The notes below the pieces were generated by a model, which searched no databases, was not told the DNA's origin, and saw only the letters and a list, made by a program, of their open reading frames with translations. From NCBI GenBank assembly GCA_963921935.1, contig OY998180.1, forward strand, positions 75,741,262 through 75,805,261: a stretch of DNA of 64,000 nt, given 5' to 3'. The position numbers and the translations under genes were made by a program. The DNA comes from Galeruca laticollis. Taxonomy: Eukaryota > Arthropoda > Insecta > Coleoptera > Chrysomelidae. Within the stretch, counting starts at the first letter, position 1, and each line of letters begins with the position of its first letter. Shown piece by piece: positions 45,945 through 54,476 of this stretch.

Positions 45945-46112
45945 TTAAAAAAAAATTGACAAATGAAAGTGAAGCTTGCATTTGTTATATTTTTTTTTCA
46001 CTCATTCTTAAAACTAATCGTTACCACCTAAAATAAAAGATTATTCAACAACAATAAAAAAAAACAGTATCGGATCTTGCGGCAGGGACATCTATCCAAA
46101 TTCCTCACGGGG

Positions 46113-46940
46113 TTACTGGAGCCTAGAGCTCCTCGTACTTAGGCTGGGATACCGCCGGGAAGAACGTGTCCTCACTCTTCTTACGGTGGAGGCGTTCCGC
46201 AGGATTGTATATCGCGGATGGGCCCTAGTGGCATAGTCCGGAATTTTCATGGCACATTCACAGAGGTCACACTGAGTGCCAACATCTTGCCGGATTCGGG
46301 ATACTTGTGGTGCTTGGATTTCTACTGAGCATTTTCCTGGCTCCGGTGTAGGTCGGGAAATTTCTCGGCTGGTACAGGTACAGTCTTTCGTCGGCCGTCC
46401 GGAACGACCGCAGCTGGAACACTTAAGAGTCTTCTCTATTAAGGTGGTTCTGAGAGTCGGCTTCGCACAGAAACAGTCCCGGGACATCTTACCAAAACGT
46501 CCGCAGCGGGAACAAAATAATATGGTTTTTCCACGGTTACAGGTATCGCGATGGTGTCCAGGGTATCCACATCTCCAACATAAGTCCCTTTCAACGGGCA
46601 AGAAAATGTCATCGGATGATCGATTATCAGATAGCCTGCCGGTGTGGATTGGCGCTGGCCGTGTTTCTCGTCTAATCTTCTTCGGGACCCCCTCTAGTAC
46701 TACCGGCCTTCCTGATCTCACATGGGTATTTGAACTTGATTCGTTAACCGGAGATGACGGGCTCATTGACAGTTTGGTTGGAATTGGGGAGCTTTCGGCC
46801 ATACCAGGATTGGAGTCAGATCGGTCAGGATCGGCGGCTGGTTCCTCGGATCGCCGCACTGATTTGGATGGGAGATCATCCTCATCCCAACTTTCCACCT
46901 CGAATATGTCTAGTATTTCGATTGACGATTTGGAAGCCAT
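46113..46940 (-). CDS. Accessory ORF with three zinc knuckles (env position)
   Basis: 275 residues, function unknown. The N-terminal ~115 residues are Ser/Pro/acidic-rich (MASKSSIEILDIFEVESWDE) with a basic patch, PKKIRRETRPAP. Then come CWRCGYPGHHRDTC, CSRCGRFGKMSRDC and CSSCGRSGRPTKDC, three CCHC or CCCC-like knuckles, and CDLCEC further on. The C-terminus is Arg/Ser-rich (RRVRTRSSRRYPSL). The first two knuckles closely follow the pattern of the element's own gag (CWRCGETGHVRTNC, CSRCRKEGVLTRDC), so it was probably copied from gag. No signal peptide or membrane segment is visible, so it is not an envelope protein. It may bind nucleic acid; that is inference. Confidence 0.75.
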   Translation of the reverse strand: MASKSSIEILDIFEVESWDEDDLPSKSVRRSEEPAADPDRSDSNPGMAESSPIPTKLSMSPSSPVNESSSNTHVRSGRPVVLEGVPKKIRRETRPAPIHTGRLSDNRSSDDIFLPVERDLCWRCGYPGHHRDTCNRGKTILFCSRCGRFGKMSRDCFCAKPTLRTTLIEKTLKCSSCGRSGRPTKDCTCTSREISRPTPEPGKCSVEIQAPQVSRIRQDVGTQCDLCECAMKIPDYATRAHPRYTILRNASTVRRVRTRSSRRYPSLSTRSSRLQ

Positions 46941-47356
46941 GCTGTAAGAAGCAGTCCGGAAATCTAGAAATGAAAAACAGTTTTATAATCAAGTAGCGAT
47001 AGTAGGCACGAGCAAAACTGCGCGAGCGGAGAGCACCACACTTCGCGTAGGTTTAGCGACACTAGTTTTAAGCGGTTTCACCCAAAAAATAAAAGAAATC
47101 CTACACTGCCTACTACGATGGCAGTGAACTCAAAAAAAATAAAGCTTACAGTCTCGGCACTAAAACATTACTAGAGTCCGTTGCAGGGCGGTAGATACAC
47201 TTTACAGTAGCGACCCTGGTCGTCGGGTAGGTACACTCGACACCAGCGGCGCGGATCGGAGCCGGTGGGCCGGAACGGACGGCTCCTATCAACCCATTCG
47301 GTCGGCCAAGGATGATCTTTGGGTTGTCGGCATGCGAAGTTGATCACAAGCTGCCG
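46941..47356 (-). other. Non-coding spacer between the two accessory ORFs
   Basis: GC-richer than the surroundings. No frame of note. A splice acceptor or promoter could be here, but I see no clear signal. Confidence 0.4.
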
Positions 47357-47899
47357 TTAGGATGGCCCAGCAACCATTAGGGGATGGGCAGCCGGGGCGG
47401 TTGTTGGCGGAAACACTGGTTCAAAACCATACTGGGTGTCGGTGTGTCTGGTGATCGTCTCGCTGTATCTGATCCAGTCTTCTTCGGGTGGGATGAATAG
47501 TTCTCTTCGGACTACAGTCTCCAGCGTAACCGTTTCCAGATACGTGCCGGGTTCAGAACCGGGAGGTGATGGCGGCGGCGTGTTGCCCGGTATATACAGT
47601 TCCAGGGCCATCAGGTCTTCTGGAGAGGCGGGCTCGACATTCTGTGTCCATTCGTCGGGGATAGCGAAGTCTACCACGTCCTCCCAAGGTAGTGAATATT
47701 CTTCGGAGACAGGGGAAGTCGAAGGGTCAGGATGGGGCACGGCTGCGGGGGGGCTACAGGGACGGTCTGACAAAAAAAATGTCGGGGAAGCGGCGGGGGA
47801 GGTTAGGTCTATTATCTCCTCGGTCGGTCGGTGGTGCTCGGAGTCCCAGGAAAGTAAGGGATCGTTCTCTTGCGGCGGGGAATCACGTTTCGGTCTCAT
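47357..47899 (-). CDS. Accessory ORF, acidic and proline-rich, directly after integrase
   Basis: 180 residues, not recognised. It starts MRPKRDSPPQENDPLLSWDS and continues with many Pro, Ser, Glu and Asp residues (SPPAAVPHPDPSTSPVSEEY, NTPPPSPPGSEPG). No cysteine motif, signal peptide or membrane segment. The start is 25 bases past the integrase stop, so it could be reached by reinitiation or from a spliced RNA. GC content is much higher than the window average. It could be a diverged tail of an integrase-linked domain or a true accessory gene. The absence of stops in a young copy favours a coding role. Confidence 0.55.
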   Translation of the reverse strand: MRPKRDSPPQENDPLLSWDSEHHRPTEEIIDLTSPAASPTFFLSDRPCSPPAAVPHPDPSTSPVSEEYSLPWEDVVDFAIPDEWTQNVEPASPEDLMALELYIPGNTPPPSPPGSEPGTYLETVTLETVVRRELFIPPEEDWIRYSETITRHTDTQYGFEPVFPPTTAPAAHPLMVAGPS

Positions 47900-47923
47900 C
47901 CTGAAAAGTTCTAATTACTAGCG

Positions 47924-50719
47924 TTACTCTGAAATCGGTTTCAAGTCTTTAATATGTATTCGGTTATAACGCTTCCCTTGTGCATCTTTCAAATTGTACA
48001 CAACAGGAGATAAAACTTTAACCACTTTATACGGACCGGAACATTTCGGGGCAAGTTTCGCGGCCACATGATCGGCGGCGGATGAAAGGGTATGTTCTTT
48101 TTTCATTACTGAATCACCTACTGTACATCTCCAGTCACGGCGGCGTAGATTGTAATATCGGCTTTGTGTCGTAAAGGCTCTAGACAGATTCAACCGGACT
48201 AAATCAAAACACTCTTGTAATTTGTTCAAGCGAAGTAGGTACTGTTCAGAGACTTCATTTTCGGTATTTCCAGCTTCAGTGAGTGTTTCGAATTCTTCAT
48301 CGGTATTTCCAGCGTCTTTGGGTGTTTCAGATTCTTCGGTCGTCTGATTTTGTTCCACTTCTCGGCGTAGTGTATTCGGGACGTCGAGATCTCTTCCGAA
48401 ATTGAGAAAGGCGGGAGAAAAGCCGGTAGAGTCGTGCTTAGAATTATTAATGGCAAACTTCAGGTCGGATAGTCTCAGATCCCAGTCTCGGTGGTCTTGT
48501 TCGCAATATTGAGCTATCATGGTCTTTAAGGTACGGTTAGCTCTTTCGACGGGATTAGCTTGTGGTGTATACGGTGGGGTGAATCGATGGTATATTCCCA
48601 AGCCTCTCAACATTTCCTTAAAGAGCTTACTATCATATTGTGTCCCATTGTCTGATAATACGGTACGTGGACATCCAAGCGTGGTCAGAACTTCTTCGTG
48701 AAAAGCGTTACTTATCGAGCTAGCGGTCGCTTTTCTGATCGGTTTACACTGTACCCATTTTGTGAAACGGTCCTGGAACATGACTATGTAGCAGTTCCCT
48801 TTTTTACTGCGTGGCAGCGGTCCAACGATATCGGTACTAACAGTTTCCCATGGACGTCGGTTTCGGGACGGTTGCATTTTCCCAGCTAACTGCTGTTGAG
48901 ACGGTTTGTACTTTAAGCATTGCATACAGCCACGGACGTACCTGGTTATGTCCCTAAACATTCCTGGCCAGTAGTAAATCTTAGCAATCTTCGCTATTGT
49001 TTTTGCAATCCCTAAGTGTCCGGCGGTAGGGGCATCGTGATTTTCCTGTAAAATACGGGATCTTTGTGACTTCGTCACACATAGCTTCCACGGGTCAGAC
49101 AGTTCAGGCTCACTCAGATCATTCAGGTCCCAAAAATATCGGTACAGTCGTCCTTCCTTGATGCAATAATCCGGAAATTTACCTGGGTCTCTTAGCACTT
49201 CCTCTTTCTTGTTTCGGTACCAGGAACATCCCTCTGGAATATCGGCTATGCACACTTCCGCTGATTGCTCAGGAGTGTCCGGCAGCGGGTTCCTAGATAG
49301 GGCATCGGCCACTCGATTCATGGCACCTCGTCGGTATTGGATCTCGAAATCGTATTGTTGCAAAAAGATGCTCCAGCGGGCTAGACGGCCAGACGGACTA
49401 GATATAGAATGCAGCCATCTTAAGGATTGGTGGTCAGTTAACACCGTGAAATGATATCCCTCCAGATAGGGGCGCATCTTATCAATCCCCCATACTATGG
49501 CAAGACACTCTTTTTCGGTCACTGAATAGTTCTTTTCGGCTGGACTTAAGGTTCGGCTCGCGTAAGCTATCACATGTTCATTGCCATCTATCTGTTGTGT
49601 CAGGGCCACCCCTAAACCGTGTTCGGACGCATCGGTCTGCAGCGTGAACGGTAAACTGAAATACGGGCAACTTAGTACAGGCGCTTCAGACAGACATATC
49701 TTGATTTTAGCGAAAGCACCCTCCTGCTCTTCGGTCCATTTCCAACGGTGCGCCTTACGGAGTAACTTGGTCAGCGGAGCTACTGTCTGAGAAAATGCGG
49801 GCACAAATCGGCGGTACCAGGAGGCCACTCCTAAAAATCTTCGTAGTTCTCGGACGTTTCTTGGCACTGCAAACTTCAAAATACTTTCCACTTTTTCGGG
49901 ATCGGTACGGATACCTTCGCCGGTAATAACATGGCCTAGATATTTCATCGACGGTAGGCAGAAATGGCATTTTTCTGGGTTTATTTTCAGCTTGGCGTCT
50001 CGGAGACGGCGGAAAACCTCAGCTAGATTTTGCAGATGTTCTTCAAACGTTTCCCCTAATACGATAATGTCATCCAAATATGCAAATGCATTCGGATCCA
50101 AGTCAGGACCGATAATTCGATCTACTAGGCGTTGAAATGTGGCGGGCGCTGAGTGTAGACCAAACGGCATAACTGTGAAATGGAAAAGTCCACGTCCGGG
50201 TACCGTAAAGGCAGTGATGGGTTTGCTTGCTGGAGCTAATGGGACTTGCCAATATCCACTCTTCAGATCTAAACTAGAGATATACTTTGCGCGTCGCAAT
50301 TTATCCAGAATAGCATTTATGAATGGAAGAGGGTAGGCGTCCTTCTTTGTGACCTCATTGATTTTTCGAAAGTCAATACAGAAACGGTTTTTTCCATCCT
50401 TCTTCTTAACGATAACCACCGGAGAACTCCACGGACTGTTTGAGGGTTCGATCACTCCTTCTTTCAACATCAGATCCACCTCGGTGTTACAAATCTCTTG
50501 CATCTTTGGATTCTGCGGACGGTGTCGTTGCTTAATCGGGGTTGAGTGCAAGAGGCGAATCTCGTGATGGACTAGGTCTGTCGGTCCTTGAACTTTCTCG
50601 AATTTCGGTAACTCTATGTCTAGAAATTTTCTCAGCGTTTTCTCTTCTATTACAGTCAAATCTCGGTCTTGTAACGGTGTTATAGTTTCTAGAGGACATT
50701 CTTCCCTAGCTAACTCCAT
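47924..50719 (-). CDS. pol: reverse transcriptase, RNase H and integrase
   Basis: 931 residues, uninterrupted. RT (about residues 50-260): CIDFRKINEVTKKDAYPLP, SSLDLKSGYWQVPL (catalytic Asp), MPFGLHSAPATFQRLVD and FAYLDDIIVLGE (catalytic DD). RNase H (about 370-490): LQTDASEHGLGVAL, TEKECLAIVWGI, TDHQSLRWL and NRVADALSR. Integrase (about 550-800): zinc finger H-x-H with CMQCLKY, then STDIVGPLP (D), VLSDNGTQY (D) and NPVERANRTLK (E). After that come a short repeated acidic stretch (DAGNTDEEFETLTEAGNTEN) and a GPYKVVKVLSP-type tail. The frame is open upstream to 50845, so the first Met is probably not the real start; RT is likely made as part of a longer polyprotein. All catalytic residues are kept. 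Confidence 0.95.
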   Translation of the reverse strand: MELAREECPLETITPLQDRDLTVIEEKTLRKFLDIELPKFEKVQGPTDLVHHEIRLLHSTPIKQRHRPQNPKMQEICNTEVDLMLKEGVIEPSNSPWSSPVVIVKKKDGKNRFCIDFRKINEVTKKDAYPLPFINAILDKLRRAKYISSLDLKSGYWQVPLAPASKPITAFTVPGRGLFHFTVMPFGLHSAPATFQRLVDRIIGPDLDPNAFAYLDDIIVLGETFEEHLQNLAEVFRRLRDAKLKINPEKCHFCLPSMKYLGHVITGEGIRTDPEKVESILKFAVPRNVRELRRFLGVASWYRRFVPAFSQTVAPLTKLLRKAHRWKWTEEQEGAFAKIKICLSEAPVLSCPYFSLPFTLQTDASEHGLGVALTQQIDGNEHVIAYASRTLSPAEKNYSVTEKECLAIVWGIDKMRPYLEGYHFTVLTDHQSLRWLHSISSPSGRLARWSIFLQQYDFEIQYRRGAMNRVADALSRNPLPDTPEQSAEVCIADIPEGCSWYRNKKEEVLRDPGKFPDYCIKEGRLYRYFWDLNDLSEPELSDPWKLCVTKSQRSRILQENHDAPTAGHLGIAKTIAKIAKIYYWPGMFRDITRYVRGCMQCLKYKPSQQQLAGKMQPSRNRRPWETVSTDIVGPLPRSKKGNCYIVMFQDRFTKWVQCKPIRKATASSISNAFHEEVLTTLGCPRTVLSDNGTQYDSKLFKEMLRGLGIYHRFTPPYTPQANPVERANRTLKTMIAQYCEQDHRDWDLRLSDLKFAINNSKHDSTGFSPAFLNFGRDLDVPNTLRREVEQNQTTEESETPKDAGNTDEEFETLTEAGNTENEVSEQYLLRLNKLQECFDLVRLNLSRAFTTQSRYYNLRRRDWRCTVGDSVMKKEHTLSSAADHVAAKLAPKCSGPYKVVKVLSPVVYNLKDAQGKRYNRIHIKDLKPISE

Positions 50720-50825
50720 ATTCTCGTCATATTCTTCTAAATCAGACCGGGATAAGCCGGTGAATGTCCTGAGTTTGTGACAGTCAGTAATCTTATCAGT
50801 CTTAACTTCTTCGCAGATTTTTCCA

Positions 50826-52424
50826 TCAGTGGATCCTAGAGGATATTATCCTCTCAGTTTGTCCAGGGGGATGTTCAGTACTAGATCCCCTTTCATCACC
50901 TTGGTTTCCTTCCAAGGCTGACTGGGAGATATCGGTCGACATCCCCTCAGTTTTCTCTGGAGGGTATTTCTTGTTATAACAGTCCATATCCTTATCAGTT
51001 TTTCCTAGAGGATATTCAGTACTAGATCTCCTATCACCTTGGTTTCCTTCCACGGCTGACTGGGAGATATCGGTCAATATCCTATCAGTTTCTCCTAGAA
51101 GATATTCAGTATCAGATCTCCCTCCATCACCTTCGGCTTCGGGTCCGTTCAAGGCTGACTGGGAGATATTGGTCAATATCCTATCAGTTTCTCCTAGAAG
51201 ATATTCAGTATCAGATCTCCCTCCATCACCTTCGGCTTCGGGTCCGTTCAAGGCTGACTGGGAGATATCAGTCAATATCCTATCAGTTTCTCCTAGGGGA
51301 TATTCAGTATCAGATCTCCCTCCATCACCTTCGGCTTCGGGTCCGTTCAAGGCTGACTGGGAGATATTGGTCATTATCCTATCAGTTTTTTTCAGAGGGT
51401 ATTTCGCGTTATAACAGTCCATACCCTTATCAGTTTTTCCTAGAGGATATTCAGTACTAGATCTCCTATCACCTTGGTTTCCTTCCACGGCTGACTGGGA
51501 GATATCGGTCAATATCCTATCAGTTGTTTCCAGAGGGTATTTCGTGTTATAACAGTTCATATCCTTAACAGTCTTTACATCTTCAGAGATTTTACTAGCA
51601 GTGTCCAGTTCTAGAGGAGTTTTCGCATCAGATCCTCTTTCCTTCTTCGGGATTTCTCCAGATGTCCTTCTAGTGGGGTCGATAACAGAAAAATTTGTTG
51701 TAGCAGGGCCAACACCAGGCAGATTCTCTCCAGCAGTTTCGGTAACCATACCATTTCTTCTAGTGGTATCAGCAACCATACAGTTTGTTCTAGTGGTGTC
51801 AGCAATCATACAATTTGTTCTAGCGGTATCAGCAACAATCATTTCGCATGACAACCCAGGATTGTTCTCTCCTGGCGGTGGCATTACTACGTCTATAATT
51901 CCTATGGGAGAGAACATGGTATCTGGCTGTTGACAGTTAACTAGCTTTCCGTCCTGGTAGATCTTCCCTGTACCTAGTTCTAAGCAGAAATTATACTTCT
52001 TCAGTATATCAAGACCAAGAACCATATCAGCGACCAAACCTGGAAAATGTTCCAACGGTTCCTCCATGGTGACGTCATTTACCATAAGCCGCAGATCATA
52101 GATGTCTGAGATAGAAACCAAATTTCCATTAGCTAAACGTGCTCTTGTCGAATGACTGACCGTTCGCTTTCGTTGGGAAAATTGCTTCGCTACCGAATCA
52201 CCCACGTACGATCTGATAGCTCCAGTGTCCAGCAAGGCTTTAAACTTGAAGTGTTCTATTTGGACGTCAATTTGGGGTCGCGGATCTGACGGTCCGGAAG
52301 TCGGATGTTCTTGAGAGGCTAAAAGATTAGGAAACTGTGACGGCCTCCCTTCGGGACAGTTTCGGTCTAGTTTTCCTGCTTCGAGCATGAACAGTCTCTG
52401 GTAAGGACTCCTTCCTTACGGCAG
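50826..52424 (-). CDS. Protease and repeat-rich linker
   Basis: The open frame starts just after a TAA near 52425 and overlaps the gag end by about 57 bases in the -1 frame; the first Met is at 52388. About 45 residues after that Met comes FKALLDTGAIRSYVG, the aspartic protease active site (DTG), then VADMVLGLDILKKY. From about residue 190 the protein is a string of Thr- and Asp-rich repeats such as EYPLGETDRILTDISQSALN. Three of these are 33-residue (99-bp) units in exact tandem at 51081-51378. The frame ends at 50826 in the middle of a repeat, while the RT frame continues the repeat (YPLGSTDGK) in another frame, overlapping by 20 bases. So either an indel has broken this copy or a second frameshift is used. 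Confidence 0.8.
50870..51560 (-). repeat. Tandem repeats in the protease-RT linker
   Basis: Three near-identical 99-bp units lie between 51081 and 51378, with about four diverged units of 99-120 bp on either side. All keep ctgactgggagatat, tatcagtt and gatattcagta. Because units are multiples of three, copy-number change would keep the frame. Confidence 0.85.
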
Positions 52425-53428
52425 CGGGAACAGGATATTTTAGGCTGGTTTCTACAGTTTGTTCGGACGTGGCCTGTCTCACCACAGCGCCAACACAGTG
52501 TACTAGAATTTCTCGGCATAGGTGTTCGACTAACTGGATCAACTGGGCGAGAGCTACTGGTACTAGCTATGGGTTCTCGGGGCGGACTGGGGGCTGCATT
52601 CGTATTCCGTGATGTATTTGCTGGTTGAAAACGTCCATTTGTCCCTCTTTGCCATCCACTGGTGCTAGGAATATTTTGGAGTTCCTTTCGCAGCAACTCG
52701 TATTCCTTTACCTCTTGGCAAAAAGAAGTAAAATCTTTAAAGTCAGCTTTACGAATCTGCTGTCGGTATTCTGGTAGCAGGTTGCGATATAACCAAGCCA
52801 ACTGTTGCTTGTCAGATAGCTTCCCATGTCTACGCATCAAGGTTTGCAGATCAGTGATGTATGCCGATACTGCCTCGCTTCTCCTTTGCAGACGCTTGCT
52901 GATTTCCGCTTCTAGGTCCACCTCGTAATTAACAGGGTAGAAGAAAATGCGGAAAGCCTTTTCAAAATCATCCCAGTTTGCCCATCGGTGCCGGTTGTTG
53001 CGGAACCACAGTGCTGGTTCTCCAGACAGGAACTCGGGTAAGACCGGAAGTAAATTATCCTGTTTCACCTTCTTAGCAGTGCAGATTTCTTCAAGTCGTT
53101 CTAAGAAACTTGCCGGATCATCGCGATTTCCAAAAGATACTTTCCAATCGTGGACGTTCAGCGGAGGTGTAACTGGAGGAGTAGTAGTCATGGTTACTTC
53201 AGAACTCGGGTCTACAGCAACAGATTCCTTGAGAAAACTCACTAGTCGTCTTCGTTGTTCTCTTACAGATCCAGATGAAGATAGTTGTCGCTTATTTAAT
53301 TCGGCAGCGAGTTCTCCTTTCTTAAGGGTATATATCCAGCCTACCAGCGGTGTGTCTTTAGCTACCTGTTCGTATGTACGGTGTTCGTTATTAACAGAGG
53401 AATCACTATCCTCACTAGCTGTCATCAA
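52367..53428 (-). CDS. gag of the large gypsy element
   Basis: 353 residues. After an acidic start, residues ~28-70 (TLKKGELAAELNKRQLSSSG...LVSFLK) look SAP-like. Residues ~95-260 are the capsid-type gag domain (FLSGEPALWFRNNRHRWANW, FFYPVNYEVDLEAEISKRLQ, LLPEYRQQI). After a Pro/Ser/Thr linker, CWRCGETGHVRTNC is a CCHC zinc knuckle, followed by CSRCRKEGVLTRDCSC. It ends at TAG 52367 after GGAAAAC, a possible slip site for -1 frameshifting into protease. It opens ~1.05 kb downstream of the 5' LTR. No breaks. Confidence 0.9.
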   Translation of the reverse strand: MMTASEDSDSSVNNEHRTYEQVAKDTPLVGWIYTLKKGELAAELNKRQLSSSGSVREQRRRLVSFLKESVAVDPSSEVTMTTTPPVTPPLNVHDWKVSFGNRDDPASFLERLEEICTAKKVKQDNLLPVLPEFLSGEPALWFRNNRHRWANWDDFEKAFRIFFYPVNYEVDLEAEISKRLQRRSEAVSAYITDLQTLMRRHGKLSDKQQLAWLYRNLLPEYRQQIRKADFKDFTSFCQEVKEYELLRKELQNIPSTSGWQRGTNGRFQPANTSRNTNAAPSPPREPIASTSSSRPVDPVSRTPMPRNSSTLCWRCGETGHVRTNCRNQPKISCSRCRKEGVLTRDCSCSKQEN

Positions 53429-54456
53429 TTCAAAATCCTTGAACCTTTACGGACGGTATATCCGAACAAAACCAAAACCCAGAGAAAGCTGTAGTATTAG
53501 TCCACTCGGGTTCGGTAATCAAAATAAAACAAGTCCAGTTCGGTTGATCAACAATAGAGAATTTTAATCAACAACAATTCAATCTATGATTTCAAATTAA
53601 ATAAAACAATTAAAACCAATGAAGACCAGGCATATGCAACCTAGAAAATACTTTCCCGTAAAAAAAATATATATATATAAACAAGAATGCAAATATAAAT
53701 TTGGAAAAGGTAGTCTCTACGATATTTTCTAAAAAAAACAAAGTCTAAAACCAGCTTCTTTTCCTCTTAATCTATACTAAAATTACAATTAAAACGAAAT
53801 AATAGTTTTCACTTCAAAATATTATTGCTAACGATAAAAGATGATAATTATTGTGGGACAATCGGTACCAAAATTATTAAAATATTAGCATGTAAAATCT
53901 ATCAAATTTATTTCAATAACACTAATTACTTTTTAAAATTCCATAAAGTTCGCACAAATAAATAAAAAAAAATGTTATTGATTGTTATCTAGAACTGGCC
54001 CACAAAACAAAACTGGTCTTCTTATCTGATAAGAAAAAAAATTCAGCTGGAAATATTTATTGTAACTTCAAAATATAAACTTTCACGTCGTTATTCGCTT
54101 ATAGAAATGAAAGAATTGTTAATAGATACCTAATTTTTAAAATAAATCAATCCCAGGTGGTTTTCGGACTGTTGACCAAAAATGTAATTCCAGATTTAAG
54201 TCGATTTAAACAATCACAGTATGTTTCAGGTTCAATTACTTCGGATTTGTACTTTTATATTCAAAATTTACTTAATTTCAAATACAGGGTTATCCCGGTA
54301 TACAGAACAATATTCTTATTACAGCGGCAGTTGCACGGCTTTTCTTTCTTTTCCAAACAACGCTTATAGATAAAACAAAACAACGGTTTCTGTTGTGCCC
54401 TTTTGCACGCTTTCCTCTATTGCTTAAAAAAAAACGATTATTCCTTTACAACAAAG
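53429..54456 (-). other. 5' leader of the large gypsy element
   Basis: About 1 kb between primer site and gag ATG, AT-rich, no recognised frame. It would hold packaging signals, none of which I can identify. Confidence 0.6.
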
Positions 54457-54474
54457 GTCCCTGCTCAGGCGCCA
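54457..54474 (-). other. tRNA primer-binding site
   Basis: The minus strand reads TGGCGCCTGAGCAGGGAC, two bases inside the 5' LTR end. TGGCGCC... is complementary to a tRNA 3' end (GGCGCCA), of the type used with tRNA-Lys in other retroelements; I cannot verify the tRNA in this genome. Confidence 0.85.
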
Positions 54475-54476
54475 TG

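Noticed and set aside
46276..46947. 223-codon plus-strand frame opposite the accessory ORF
   Set aside because: It is the antisense shadow of the zinc-knuckle frame; the cysteine motifs support the minus strand.
46113..47899. Possible env gene of an endogenous retrovirus-like element
   Set aside because: No signal peptide, transmembrane helix or furin-type site is visible in either accessory ORF; one is a zinc-knuckle protein and the other is acidic and proline-rich.
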